64,000 bases of DNA from Desulfosporosinus shakirovi (GCF_020595055.1 NZ_JAJDOO010000023.1:1-64000); one strand, 5' to 3'. Shown: positions 27,082-36,387, numbered from the stretch's first letter. Numbers and translations are program-made. The notes: generated from the letters alone by a model not told the origin.

Positions 27082-27796
27082 TGTCTTTACTCTCTTTCTT
27101 GTGCCTAAAACTACAATTTTCTAAATTACTTCGTCATAAACCAAGCATTATAGAACCACAAATATTCGCTACTAATTTCAAATTGCTGAAGGGCTAACTA
27201 ATAAATATCCTTGAATACTTTAACTTTCCAGTCCCAATCATCTCATAACTTTCTTGAGAAGTAAGGGGAAACTTGTCGAATTGTAGCAAAAAACTCCCAT
27301 CGTAACCGACGAGAGTCATAAAATATACTATCCAACTATCCTCTTTTGATATTAGGCATTATATTTATGGATACCTGACTTATAACTATCCCCTGTGGGA
27401 ACTGATTTCTTCTGGAGGAAAGGTTACCTTTAATACGATGTTTATAGATTTTATCACCTTTCCTGCAACAGTCCTACTCTTTTAGGACGTTTCCCCGAAA
27501 AAGGGAGTATAGCTAAAAAAGCATGTTTATTTTAGCCTGGGTAGCACTATTTAGTATTTTTGAATTTATACTCAAAATAGGACACTTCAGATATTATCAT
27601 GGATGGAATTTATATTGGTCTATCGGCTTTAATATCTATTCATTTCTGCTTTTAAGAATTCATTTTAAAAATCCTCTCTATTAGCATGGTTTTTTGCGGC
27701 TTTATCGGACGCTTCCATAATATTCCATTTCGATATACCAATCAGCAGCATAAAATAAATTGATTCATTCGCACATTCAGTTTAAGGCATAAAAAT

Positions 27797-27819
27797 AACG
27801 CCCCCTTTTTCAAGGCGTT
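27797..27819 (-). terminator. Terminator after the 27-residue peptide
   Basis: AACGCC/GGCGTT stem running on the minus strand into TTATTTTTATG. It stands about 60 bases beyond the peptide gene's stop and supports that gene being transcribed. Confidence 0.6.
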
Positions 27820-27878
27820 TGTCACTTTTGCAAATGCTTAAGCCAAAAAACAAGCGTGACTCCAATCACCCTTGTTCC

Positions 27879-27962
27879 TCAATCTTCATCGTTCATGTGA
27901 GCTCCGTGATTAAACAATAATAGTAACCCAACTACAACTATGTAGGGGATTAACCATTTCAT
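27879..27962 (-). CDS. 27-residue hydrophobic peptide
   Basis: After an AAAGAGGAA site an ATG starts a 27-residue peptide: MKWLIPYIVVVGLLLLFNH then GAHMNDED. It has a single membrane segment and a short acidic end. Similar tiny membrane peptides are frequent in spore formers and are missed by gene callers. Function unknown. Confidence 0.5.
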   Translation of the reverse strand: MKWLIPYIVVVGLLLLFNHGAHMNDED

Positions 27963-28218
27963 AAAGATTCCTCTTTCACCATTTTGTGACTTATTCCGTT
28001 AATATAGTGTTAAATAAGTATATTTCCTTTGATCATTTTCTACAAGGTCCGTTAGTCCTATCTTTGTAAAATGAGTCTATTCCTAAAAAGCAACCCCCCC
28101 GCAATCACTTGAAGGGGTCTTACCATGTAAACTTGTAGGCAACTGTTTGCATAACCAAATCTGGTAGGAATTATCATCACGATAGCTTTAAATTTCATTT
28201 AGTAATAAAAATTTCTAA

Positions 28219-28296
28219 TCATTTATCCTCTTTTATCTTGATCGTGCTTGAACGTAATTCTTCGATTTGATTTACTATTTCATCTAGTTCATACAA
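28219..28296 (-). pseudogene. Truncated Spo0E-like peptide
   Basis: GGGAGGG followed by a TTG start gives LYELDEIVNQIEELRSSTIK and a stop after 25 codons. The IEELR helix resembles the first helix of Spo0E-type aspartyl-phosphate phosphatases, but the second helix with the SQxLD signature is absent downstream. Probably a decayed member; it could also be a functional short peptide. Confidence 0.35.
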
Positions 28297-28459
28297 ATTA
28301 ATCCCTCCCAATTAGTTAGGTTATTAGTATGCCCTCCATGAAAATAAAAGTGGTAAATATACTTCAAATTTCTTAGTGCAAATTCGAAGGAAATAAACAT
28401 CATTCCTGTAATTCAGGAGATACTGTTTAAATAATAATTAAATAAAGGAGGGGAGCTTT

Positions 28460-28654
28460 TTGAGCCATAAAGATGAAGCTACAAAAGACGCTTTAGCCAG
28501 TGAATTAGGAGAACTTAAGGAGAAATACTCCCATTTGCAACAGGCTTATACTAAGTTAAGGCACCAAACTTCTGCATCACAACATGGACAACCTGAGGAT
28601 AAACTTTATCGCGGGACAAATTTTGAGGCCGTCAGTGAACTAGGCCATTCTTGA
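28460..28654 (+). CDS. Small coiled-coil protein
   Basis: A 64-residue hydrophilic protein from a TTG start 8 bases after AAAGGAGGGG. Residues 10-40 (ALASELGELKEKYSHLQQAYTKL) have a heptad pattern for a short coiled coil; the rest is polar. A strong hairpin follows the stop. No family recognised. Confidence 0.6.
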   Translation: MSHKDEATKDALASELGELKEKYSHLQQAYTKLRHQTSASQHGQPEDKLYRGTNFEAVSELGHS

Positions 28655-28662
28655 TAAAACAC

Positions 28663-28710
28663 AAGCCCTGTCTATCAACCGTTCATTCTGACCGTTGATA
28701 GACAGGGCTT
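28663..28710 (+). terminator. Hairpin after the coiled-coil gene
   Basis: AAGCCCTGTCTATCAAC pairs over its whole length with GTTGATAGACAGGGCTT. The stem is strong, but only TT follows, so it may protect the RNA 3' end rather than be a classic terminator. Confidence 0.55.
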
Positions 28711-28880
28711 CGCGCTGCAGATTACCTAGCTGCTTCCACTGCCAATTTTGATATATTAAGAGATTGTTTGGTGGGTATCCTCTAAAATCGTAGGCCATTA
28801 CACTTAATGGACATGCCGCATAGTATACATCAGGAGCCTTCTCATTTTATGGAATCCCCAAGTGAGGAGGTGAATAAATA

Positions 28881-28949
28881 ATGTTTATCTTTGGATTCTT
28901 AGGTTTTTTAGCGTTTTTAATTGTATTATTACTATTAATTTCTTCATAG
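28881..28949 (+). CDS. 22-residue hydrophobic peptide
   Basis: After GAGGAGGTG an ATG starts MFIFGFLGFLAFLIVLLLL and ends ISS. Almost the whole peptide is one membrane segment, reminiscent of the tiny YjcZ-type sporulation peptides. A terminator-like hairpin follows at 28994. Confidence 0.5.
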   Translation: MFIFGFLGFLAFLIVLLLLISS

Positions 28950-28993
28950 TTTGGGCTCATAACAACAATAGCAACTACAACAGCATAAAGGTT

Positions 28994-29018
28994 GGCCTAG
29001 GTAATACCTGGGCCTTTT
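28994..29018 (+). terminator. Terminator after the 22-residue peptide
   Basis: GGCC-AGGT/ACCT-GGCC stem around an AAT loop, followed by TTTT. Confidence 0.65.
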
Positions 29019-29131
29019 ACCTTGGCACTTGTTCCCAATCGTATCTACCAAGAACAACCAATGGACATCAAGGGGGTGGCGTCGGTACTACCGAAATCAT
29101 GGTGAGGACCAAGGATGGAGGTTTAAAGAAA

Positions 29132-30493
29132 TTAATTAAACCTAAAAACAATGGGAAATATAAATGCAACAATTGCTGTCCAAATGAAATAAACATAGAG
29201 GTAATCTGTCTGCCACTTTATGATCTTTGTGAAATCAAATTTCTTCCTGAAATACCCGATATATAACCAGGCAAGTCCGGCCAAGTTGCCTAGCAAAGCC
29301 AAATTTTCCCCTAGCGCGGCCAGCTTATTGGGGGTAACTCCAAAGGCGGACAAGCGGAAAAGTATCGCAGATAAAGCAACCCCGTCGATAACCAGTGCCG
29401 CCATAATCAAGGCTAGATTTAAGTAATCAAACAGATTGGCTGGCTGGCGAATATCTCGCGCCGAAATGACGTACAAAACCAACCCCAATACTAAGGCCAG
29501 CATAAAATCGAATCCAATTAGGAAATCTCTTTCCATAAATGGACTATTACCAGTAATCATCATAACTATTAAGAAAGCAACCATAATTATCAGGAAGAGC
29601 GGGCTGAATATTTTGGCCAAAATAGGTGCAAAATTCTCCACCACGCTTTTTTTAGCCTCTACTAAATAAACAGTAATCATGGCTGCCGCACACCCTCCAT
29701 AAATCAGCAAATACTCTGCAAGAAATTTTCCAATGTCAATTTGGATGGCTTGGAAAATACCTAGCGTGAACAGGAATAACACCATTACACCTGCCATGAC
29801 TAAGACACCATAGATAAAGGCTTCACCTGTGAAGCGTATAAAATTCATTCTCCCTAGGCTGCCTTGCCACTCCCTGCCTATATAAGTTACCCCGACGACC
29901 AACCACAAAAACAAAGGAAGATGAACGATGGTAAGAACTTCTGTATTGTGAGGATCAAATGATGGATACATATTGATAATCACCGCTGCCAGGATAAAAA
30001 TTCCCAGGATCGTTGCCCATGTTTTTAACTCTGATTTCCTCTTGATCAAGAAAAACGCCGCTATGAAAGGTAAAATAAAGAAACTGAAGTTTTTAATGAA
30101 GAACATCTTAATTTCACCGTCTTGATCTAGTAATCCGAAACCAAAAAGTTCAGGAAGTTTGACCAGTGTCCCGGCTAGCAACGCAAAAATCACCACCAGG
30201 GTAATATCGCGCCGATTCAGTTGCTTGGCTAGTGAATCTACCGGTTCTACTAGCAAATGTCTCCACAGGTTCTCGGTATTCACTTTGGCAAACTCATGTG
30301 AGATCGCGTCGACATTTCCTAAACGTTTGACACTAATTAAAAATGCTTCATCTGGCGTGAGTCCGGTTGCAATTAAGTCCTCGATTTCATCCCTTAAATG
30401 ATTTTCCAATTCATGAATATCCGCATCACTTAAATTACCATGGGTTCTCAAATGATCGCTCCAAGAATGAATCTGTGTTTCCAAATCAAACAT
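29132..30493 (-). CDS. Membrane protein with permease-prefix (HAAS-like) N-terminus
   Basis: A 453-residue protein. Residues about 1-70 are a soluble helical domain (LSDADIHELENHLRDEIEDLIATGLTPDEA-type, then SVKRLGN), as in 'permease prefix domain 1' or HAAS proteins paired with PadR regulators. The rest has about ten hydrophobic segments. I use ATG 30493 after GGAGGAGATCAAG; a longer reading would run into the PadR gene. The pair with PadR suggests a regulated membrane-stress or export function, an inference from context. Confidence 0.75.
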   Translation of the reverse strand: MFDLETQIHSWSDHLRTHGNLSDADIHELENHLRDEIEDLIATGLTPDEAFLISVKRLGNVDAISHEFAKVNTENLWRHLLVEPVDSLAKQLNRRDITLVVIFALLAGTLVKLPELFGFGLLDQDGEIKMFFIKNFSFFILPFIAAFFLIKRKSELKTWATILGIFILAAVIINMYPSFDPHNTEVLTIVHLPLFLWLVVGVTYIGREWQGSLGRMNFIRFTGEAFIYGVLVMAGVMVLFLFTLGIFQAIQIDIGKFLAEYLLIYGGCAAAMITVYLVEAKKSVVENFAPILAKIFSPLFLIIMVAFLIVMMITGNSPFMERDFLIGFDFMLALVLGLVLYVISARDIRQPANLFDYLNLALIMAALVIDGVALSAILFRLSAFGVTPNKLAALGENLALLGNLAGLAWLYIGYFRKKFDFTKIIKWQTDYLYVYFIWTAIVAFIFPIVFRFN

Positions 30494-30506
30494 CTTGATC
30501 TCCTCC

Positions 30507-30845
30507 TTACGAATTACTTTCTTCATTCCATGTCCTGTCCAGAGCATTATGAACTATTTCCCACTGTTTTTTTTGCAGTTCCAACTCGGTTAACCCACTC
30601 TCTTTAATCCTGTAATATTTACGCTGCCGGCCTGCCTCTGATTTACTCGAGTAAGATTCGATTAATCGATGTTCTTCTAGACGATGTAATACCGGATACA
30701 ACATACCTTCCGTCCAAATTAGTTGATTCTCAGACATCTCTTTCACGCGCTTGATAATCGCATAGCCATAACTGTCATTTTCCTTGAGAATGGCCAAAAT
30801 GAGTGGGGTAGCAGAGGCTGCTACCAAGTCTTTAGATACATTCAT
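30507..30845 (-). CDS. PadR-family transcriptional regulator
   Basis: A 112-residue winged-HTH regulator of the short PadR type: SATPLILAILKENDSYGYAI at the start, then WTEGMLYPVLHRLEEHRLIES and GRQRKYYRI for the wing, with a C-terminal dimerisation helix. It lies 13 bases upstream of the membrane protein it very likely controls, in the usual two-gene unit. Confidence 0.9.
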   Translation of the reverse strand: MNVSKDLVAASATPLILAILKENDSYGYAIIKRVKEMSENQLIWTEGMLYPVLHRLEEHRLIESYSSKSEAGRQRKYYRIKESGLTELELQKKQWEIVHNALDRTWNEESNS

Positions 30846-31081
30846 TCAATCCCCCCGCTATACCTAATACTTCTATGCATATCATACCTAGATGCTCTAT
30901 GTGTGTCAATTGTAAGACCCCAAAATCAAATGCGTTGGCGCGAGAATTTCTATCATCTCAACCAACGAAGAAAAGCGGCCTCGAAAATCGATAGCCACTT
31001 GAGAGACCAAAGAAAAAGAAAAAAGGAGTGACAACGCTATTGCAACGATAAGCAAAAATTAGCCTATTCCACAAAACACAA

Positions 31082-31104
31082 AAACCCCGCAATCGCTTGC
31101 GGGG
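31082..31104 (-). terminator. tRNA terminator
   Basis: CCCCGCAA/TTGCGGGG stem with T's on the minus strand, just past the 3' end of the tRNA fragment. Confidence 0.8.
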
Positions 31105-31117
31105 TCTCGTTTTCCTA

Positions 31118-31159
31118 TGGAGCCGATGGTCGGAATCGAACCGACGACCTGCTCATTAC
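31118..31159 (-). pseudogene. 3' fragment of tRNA-Thr(CGU): island attachment site
   Basis: On the minus strand CAACTCACTCGTAATGAG (anticodon stem with CTCGTAA loop, anticodon CGU) is followed by the variable loop, a GTCGG-TTCGATT-CCGAC T-arm, ATCGGC and TCCA. The D-arm and 5' acceptor half are missing; the sequence departs from tRNA at 31160. The tRNA's terminator follows in the right place. This is what remains after site-specific integration into a tRNA 3' end, with the mobile DNA on the higher-coordinate side. Confidence 0.8.
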
Positions 31160-31376
31160 GAGTGAGTTGAAACCCGTATCGGCTGGTATCAATGTATATC
31201 TAAATACGCTAAACATGCGGGTTTAGGGATTTTTATATTCCATCTGGTATTGATAATTCCAATATTTTTCGTATCTTTTTGGGAACGCATTTGGGAATAA
31301 GGACTTCACTTTTAGAACGAGCCTGTTTATTTGACTTTGGCGTTTAACCTTATTTAACTTGACAAATGGGAGGGCA

Positions 31377-33944
31377 TTACGCGATAAAAGCATTTCTAAT
31401 AGTTTTAAAACCCTCAAAGTCTGTTTTTAATTCATGTAATTTAGGCTCATTATGTATCTCTATTGGACTGCTGTGTCCATTAATATAACCACATGACCTC
31501 TCAAATATTTCGTTTAATTCATCCTTATGTTGGTTTAATAAATTGCCATCCACTTTTACGAATTGCGATAGTGCAATATTCTTTTGATATCGTTTTACCG
31601 TTCCCTGAAATATCTCATGCTCTACACAGAGTTCTATAGCAGACCGCAAATAGCCATATCCATTAGAGGCAATTTCGCCTTCACTTTGACCTTTAGGAGT
31701 GTTATTAACCATGGTATTTATTTTTTTGATGTAGTTATTTACCTTATTTATTTCTTCCTCTGCACTACTAATTACTCCAGTCTTTCCAAACTCGGTTTTT
31801 ACGTCATAGAATTTATGTTCTAAGATTTTATTGGGTGGTAATGTGAATAAATACATTATGCTGTTAAAAAGTAATACACTGTGAGTAAAAATCACAACTT
31901 GTCTGTCATTTGAAAGTTTAATAAGCCTCCTAGCAACATCATCGATAATGTTGTGGTCTAAACTATTTACTGGGTCATCAAACACTACAGGGGAAACGGA
32001 ACTATCTAGTTGTAATTCTGTCAAAAATTCCGCTAGTGCTATTGCCTTTTGTTCCCCTTCGCTAAGAATATCCTTTAAGTAATAACTTGAATTCATCCGT
32101 TGTTGAATTTTTGATTGCCCCTTGCTTGTTCCAAAATTGAGTTCAATTTTGATTTGGGATTTTCTAAACGATTTCAATTCTTGTTCGAATTTCGTGACGA
32201 AATTTTGGTTAACTAGTTCTTGTCTTGCTTCTGTAGTTTTACGGCTAATTGAATTAGTTGAGAATTTGCTTTTAGAAGATTCAAGTAGTGCAATTATTTT
32301 CTTATTTGCTATGAATTTTTTTACCTCTTCGATTTTAGTAGATAATAACCTCCTGTCCTTGAGTTCGGCAATTATCCCATTAAGTTCCTTCTCTTTTATA
32401 GACATATTGTCCAACGTAGCGGTACTATCTAGTGATAATTTAATAATTTGTTCCTTCTTATCTTTTAATGGCTGTATGTAATCGGAATACTCTAACTCAA
32501 ACACAACGCCATTATCAACCGTATCAGAAGTAATTGCTAATTTATAATTACTTACCTTTTGATTGTATTGGAGAATCTTATCTGGTTGAGTAATTTCTTG
32601 TTTGTCATTTAGACCAAAGGTAGGTTGGTGAAAAATCAAGGCAGTATCAATATTTTTAATCTTAGAAGCAATGTTTGTTTTAATCTTTTTATAAGTAGCA
32701 ATTTCAGCTTGTGTAGTGTCATTTAAAAGTTGCTTATAATTGGATAATAGTTCTTTTGAGCTATTATCTAATAGTTGCCTGCAATATATGCAAACATCGT
32801 CATTATCATTAGGATAATTCGCTTTACCCAGAATCTTAATGTAGTTGTCAGCTGATTTCAAGAAGTTCGTAAACTCTACAGACTTATAAAACTCAATTCC
32901 CCTAGACCCAACAATCTCCTCTAACCCTTTCTTTGCAACTTTTTCAAGTTCCTCTATTTTTTTATTACATTTCTTTATTTCTTCCCAATTTGTCATTGTC
33001 AGGTTCTTTTGTGCATCTTCAATTTTTTGTATTAAGTCATTAAATTCTGTAACTTGGGTTGTAAAACTTTTAATTATATTTTCAAGCAAAGTCTTATTAA
33101 GATTCTTTAGGTCTGATTCTTTTTCTATTAGTTCCTTTTCGTTTTCTGATGTAAATAATGCGACTTCAAGTAATTCTTTTTCAGTTGATTTAGCTGAAAT
33201 ATTTTTAATGAAGTTATACTGAGGAGTACCACCATTACTTAAATTGTCACTCCAATTCAATGATGTTGGGTGTTCATCGATTGTTTGTTCTAACATCTTT
33301 GAAAGTCCTGACAACTCATTTGTAATAAGATTAAATAAATGAAATCCAAGAGGAGATACTATTAGTTCGCGACTTTCATTAAGTGATATATTAACGCAAT
33401 TATTATTGAAAACTGATATTGTTTGCAAATCAATATTAGGGGATTCACCATCCCAAGTAAAAGTATTCGGAATCCCGTTACAATGATATTGAATAATTGC
33501 TGTATGAGGAACTTTTGAATTATCAATGTCTGCATAAATTACGTTATTAGACTCATAACTAAAACCTAAAGATTTTAAAATTCTGCCATACCCTGTCTTC
33601 CCAGTACCATTTTCACCATATATCAGAGTTAAATTTTCACCAAAATTAATAGTTTGATTTTCAGCCAGTTTATTTACACCCTTAACTTCTGATAACGAGG
33701 TAATACGAATTTTTTTAGTTGTCGGGGTAAATATTGGTTTTGAAATAGTCAAAGAAGGTAATCCTTTTTTCAGACCAATCGATTGAAGGAAATAGTCAAA
33801 TACATTATTTCTTTCAGAAATCGTCAGCACGTCTTCTTTTTGCACAATCAAATTTACAAGTAGCTTGCTCCAATCCCCATAATTATTTGCCCATTCCCAT
33901 AGAAAATCAACAAGTTCTCTTCTAGTTGCAGTCGTTGATTTCAT
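31377..33944 (-). CDS. AAA_13/Rad50-like ATPase with CxxC motif (PrrC/RloC-like)
   Basis: An 855-residue ABC/SMC-type ATPase. Walker A GENGTGKT is at 110-117, the signature LSEGEQK at 627-633, Walker B VVFDDPVNSLDH at 653-664, and the switch histidine in FTHS near 688. The middle (about 210-600) is helical, with CIYC at 385-388 that could act as a zinc-hook. The tail (about 690-855) has a YLRSAIE helix and a late SSPIEIHNEP stretch and could be an effector. PrrC and RloC anticodon nucleases share this plan, but the nuclease triad is not certain here. Likely phage defence, an inference from family and island-edge position. Confidence 0.75.
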   Translation of the reverse strand: MKSTTATRRELVDFLWEWANNYGDWSKLLVNLIVQKEDVLTISERNNVFDYFLQSIGLKKGLPSLTISKPIFTPTTKKIRITSLSEVKGVNKLAENQTINFGENLTLIYGENGTGKTGYGRILKSLGFSYESNNVIYADIDNSKVPHTAIIQYHCNGIPNTFTWDGESPNIDLQTISVFNNNCVNISLNESRELIVSPLGFHLFNLITNELSGLSKMLEQTIDEHPTSLNWSDNLSNGGTPQYNFIKNISAKSTEKELLEVALFTSENEKELIEKESDLKNLNKTLLENIIKSFTTQVTEFNDLIQKIEDAQKNLTMTNWEEIKKCNKKIEELEKVAKKGLEEIVGSRGIEFYKSVEFTNFLKSADNYIKILGKANYPNDNDDVCIYCRQLLDNSSKELLSNYKQLLNDTTQAEIATYKKIKTNIASKIKNIDTALIFHQPTFGLNDKQEITQPDKILQYNQKVSNYKLAITSDTVDNGVVFELEYSDYIQPLKDKKEQIIKLSLDSTATLDNMSIKEKELNGIIAELKDRRLLSTKIEEVKKFIANKKIIALLESSKSKFSTNSISRKTTEARQELVNQNFVTKFEQELKSFRKSQIKIELNFGTSKGQSKIQQRMNSSYYLKDILSEGEQKAIALAEFLTELQLDSSVSPVVFDDPVNSLDHNIIDDVARRLIKLSNDRQVVIFTHSVLLFNSIMYLFTLPPNKILEHKFYDVKTEFGKTGVISSAEEEINKVNNYIKKINTMVNNTPKGQSEGEIASNGYGYLRSAIELCVEHEIFQGTVKRYQKNIALSQFVKVDGNLLNQHKDELNEIFERSCGYINGHSSPIEIHNEPKLHELKTDFEGFKTIRNAFIA

Positions 33945-34163
33945 TTGATACTCCTCCTATCGACTTCTTATCGCTATGAATCTCGAGAAATTAAATTAAT
34001 AATAATATTAATTATCTCACAGAAGTTCGGCGAATAGTGGCGAATTTAGGTGACATATCTATATTATTACTGTTGAATATCGACATTAACTTGTAGTGTA
34101 TTGATTAATAATTCCGTATTCATGGGTCGTTTAAGAGACTTGTTAAATAACACCATTTGCTCA

Positions 34164-34187
34164 AAAATCCGCCTTCAAGGCGGATTT
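34164..34187. terminator. Intrinsic terminator
   Basis: AAAATCCGCC-TTCA-GGCGGATTTT stem, symmetrical enough to work in both directions; it lies between the ATPase gene and the 117-residue gene, both on the minus strand. Confidence 0.8.
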
Positions 34188-34212
34188 TATTGTTCGTTTT
34201 TTCGGTTGTCGG

Positions 34213-34566
34213 CTATTCTTTCTTCAGACATATAATCTCCTTCATTTCTAAATCTCCTTCCTTCATGTATTCATAATAAATTCTTTTGACTGCACTATTT
34301 ACAATGCAACTCTCCGAAACTCTAAATTTCTTTTTCAAATATGCTAAATTAGCTAAAGACTCAATTGAAAGATAAACTCCTTTCAGTTTTATTAGAGAGG
34401 AAGTGGTGTCAAGTTCTTCTTCAATTACTTCTTTAGTGTCAATCCATGCTGGAGAATATTCCATATATTTTTTTTCTGCTGTATTGAAATCAAGTTTATC
34501 ATTTAGAGCTTGGTTTAAGTCGTCTAATCTTGCCAATATCTCCATAAGCATTTTTTCATCAGACAT
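34213..34566 (-). CDS. Hypothetical protein, possible RHH-like C-terminus
   Basis: A 117-residue protein from ATG 34566 (GGAGAT site). The first half is helical and acidic; the last third (VYLSIESLANLAYLKKKFRVSESCIVNSAVKRIYYEYM) has the spacing of a ribbon-helix-helix DNA-binding unit. That is a guess from pattern. An imperfect CTTATGATTCT/AGAATCATAAG inverted repeat lies about 50-85 bases upstream (34612-34650) and could be its operator. Confidence 0.5.
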   Translation of the reverse strand: MSDEKMLMEILARLDDLNQALNDKLDFNTAEKKYMEYSPAWIDTKEVIEEELDTTSSLIKLKGVYLSIESLANLAYLKKKFRVSESCIVNSAVKRIYYEYMKEGDLEMKEIICLKKE

Positions 34567-34997
34567 ATTCAATCTCCATCTTTATTCTTAATTATTTTGC
34601 TAGTTTTATCTTCTTATGATTCTGATTAGCTTTTGGTTTACTTAATTAGAATCATAAGAGTACATTTTCACAAATTGTCCCATACAAAATCACTTCCTTT
34701 TCATAAGTTGCTAAAGGACATACATCTCTATTATTATGATATATTGCAAAATAAATAGCAATAGCTATATATCAAGACGTATTTAATCCATATCGACTAT
34801 AGTCAATGAAAATAACTGTATACGGCAATATTTGGCTCAGACTATTAACAATACCTCCTTTCGGAGGTATAATGACAATAGACGTCAATGCGTTGATGAA
34901 ACATTTAAGAAGTTGGCAAATAAACAGGTAAGGAGAAATCCGTTAATCCGTTTATTTTTCTCAGTTTGAAGTAGCATAAAAGAAAGGTGAATTTAGA
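34567..34997. other. Divergent intergenic region with inverted repeats
   Basis: AT-rich, no gene. It holds the CTTATGATTCT inverted repeat (about 34612-34650) and a small hairpin ATACCTCC-TTTC-GGAGGTAT (34851-34870). It separates minus-strand from plus-strand genes, so promoters for both sides should be here. Confidence 0.45.
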
Positions 34998-35183
34998 ATG
35001 CGTGACTTTGAGCAAATACGTCAACAAAACAGGCGAAAAGATATGTTTTTTACAGGCATGGAAGAGAAACCAGTTGAGCTTCCACCTGAAGCAATTAAAA
35101 AAATGAAGGACTTCTTTGAAAATCATATAAAACCAACGAGAAATAGAGTTTTTCAAAGACAGATAGAAAAAGGGAATTTATGA
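34998..35183 (+). CDS. Small hypothetical protein
   Basis: A 61-residue basic protein (MRDFEQIRQQNRRKDMFF..., ending QRQIEKGNL) with AAAGGTG about 10 bases before its ATG. No signal or membrane segment; no family recognised. First of a run of small plus-strand island genes. Confidence 0.45.
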   Translation: MRDFEQIRQQNRRKDMFFTGMEEKPVELPPEAIKKMKDFFENHIKPTRNRVFQRQIEKGNL

Positions 35184-35281
35184 TACACCCAATTTCTACC
35201 GCAACTTGATTCATTCCTTAATTTGTATAAATATCAACACTATAATTCAACTGAGTCAATATTTAAACTGAGGTGCCACCA

Positions 35282-35506
35282 ATGAAAAAATTAGACTTTC
35301 GATTACTGTGCGAAGAATGTGGTAATGATGACATTGTTATTTACTCCAGTATACAACGCTCTCTAATTGGTTTCTATTGCATAAATTGCGAGAAGATTTT
35401 CATGTTCGACGGATACCAAAAACTTGATACACATGATGAAGATTTGGAGCGGTTACGCCAGGAATATAGTAAATCATCTGTTACTCAATCACCAGAACAA
35501 CTATAA
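35282..35506 (+). CDS. Small zinc-ribbon protein
   Basis: A 74-residue protein. Two cysteine pairs, CEECG (residues about 10-14) and CINCE (about 33-37), spaced some 20 residues apart, form a likely zinc ribbon; the tail is acidic and polar. ATG 35282 has GAGGTG 6 bases upstream and is preferred over an in-frame ATG at 35273. Function unknown; such proteins often bind nucleic acid. Confidence 0.5.
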   Translation: MKKLDFRLLCEECGNDDIVIYSSIQRSLIGFYCINCEKIFMFDGYQKLDTHDEDLERLRQEYSKSSVTQSPEQL

Positions 35507-35649
35507 AAGAAGTTAATGCAATGAGGCAAGGAAAAGCAAAAAACATTCTTGGTAGCCATATACTCTGGTCAAAACCTCTTGAAAATTCTTATATTGGCAA
35601 TAATATCCAGACGCTATAAGATGATATAATCTTACTAAAAGGGGTTTTT

Positions 35650-35883
35650 ATGTTTGAAGCAGGGCTTGACCGACTCATCTGGGGACACCTCAATCGACTC
35701 AATAGTCTCGACCCGTCTGCCGATGATTATGAGTATCGAAAGATGGTCGCTGAAGATGAACTTGAATCTACTTTTTATCACGAACAAATTGTTGAAGAGC
35801 GTCGGCAACTCGCTCGCAATATGGTTGCTTTTGAAAATGCATTAGCAAAGGCAGAAAAAGAACACCGAAGACAAAATATGTAG
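35650..35883 (+). CDS. Small helical hypothetical protein
   Basis: A 77-residue charged protein, mostly helical by composition (ENALAKAEKEHRRQNM at the end). Its ATG follows AAAAGGGG, and a TATAAT lies at about 35624-35629 upstream. Between it and the next gene (35884-36147) are only short broken stretches. Confidence 0.45.
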   Translation: MFEAGLDRLIWGHLNRLNSLDPSADDYEYRKMVAEDELESTFYHEQIVEERRQLARNMVAFENALAKAEKEHRRQNM

Positions 35884-36147
35884 GAGAATGATAAAAATAG
35901 AAGAGACGAAGATATTAGAAACGTTGTTCCAATTATTGATTGAGCAAAAAAAATTCAGAGAGGATGCATCAAAAGATTGATAAGATGCAGTCAGAAGCTT
36001 CTCGTATTCGAAGAGAAAAAAGCTATGAAATGAGTGAAGAGATTGAAACTCCCTAAAAAAATAACGATACCCTTTGAAGATAGACAACTCACTCTATTGA
36101 AACATCTATCAAGATATATTTATTCACTCAGAAAATGAGGTGAAAAT

Positions 36148-36387
36148 ATGTTATTAGATGTAGTAGCAGTCAAACCTCTTGACGACTATCGGATTTTAGT
36201 GACATTTGAAAATAACGAAAAAAGAGTATTTGATGTTAAACCTTTGTTGAATAAACAACAATGGAATGAGTTGAAAGATATTTCGTTATTCAAGACGGTT
36301 AAAGCATGGGAGGGTACAGTTCGGTGGCTTCACGGTCAAGATATATGCCCGCAGTGGTTATATGATGAAGGAGAAAAGTGTGACTGA
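36148..36387 (+). CDS. DUF2442 domain protein
   Basis: A 79-residue DUF2442-type protein: VKPLDDYRILVTFENNEKRVFDVKPLL and a WLHGQDICPQWLYDE end are the family pattern. DUF2442 genes are often found in toxin-antitoxin-like pairs. Here a second small gene overlaps its end by eight bases, though it is not the usual DUF4160 partner. TGAGGTG lies before the ATG. Confidence 0.7.
   Translation: MLLDVVAVKPLDDYRILVTFENNEKRVFDVKPLLNKQQWNELKDISLFKTVKAWEGTVRWLHGQDICPQWLYDEGEKCD

Larger units (their letters stand above)
27082..28459. other. Long intergenic region with tiny possible genes
   Basis: About 1.4 kb with no normal-sized gene on either strand. I see a 27-residue hydrophobic peptide gene (27879-27962, minus) with a terminator, a Spo0E-like remnant (28219-28296, minus), and otherwise short, stop-rich sequence. 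A minus-strand stretch around 27760-27680 (MLLIGISKWNIMEASDKAA...) lacks a ribosome site and is not called. Confidence 0.5.

Noticed and set aside
30723-31031. Plus-strand frame opposite the PadR gene
   Set aside because: Shadow of padR with no site or family; stops just before the tRNA terminator.
31083-31200. Direct repeats or CRISPR near the tRNA fragment
   Set aside because: Only tRNA arms and terminator stems repeat here; no regularly spaced repeats were seen anywhere in the window.
31223-31417. 64-codon minus-strand frame next to the tRNA fragment, possible integrase tail
   Set aside because: Its end (NAFPKRYEKYW...) has no R-H-R-Y recombinase residues and there is no ribosome site; the position invites an integrase, but the sequence does not show one.
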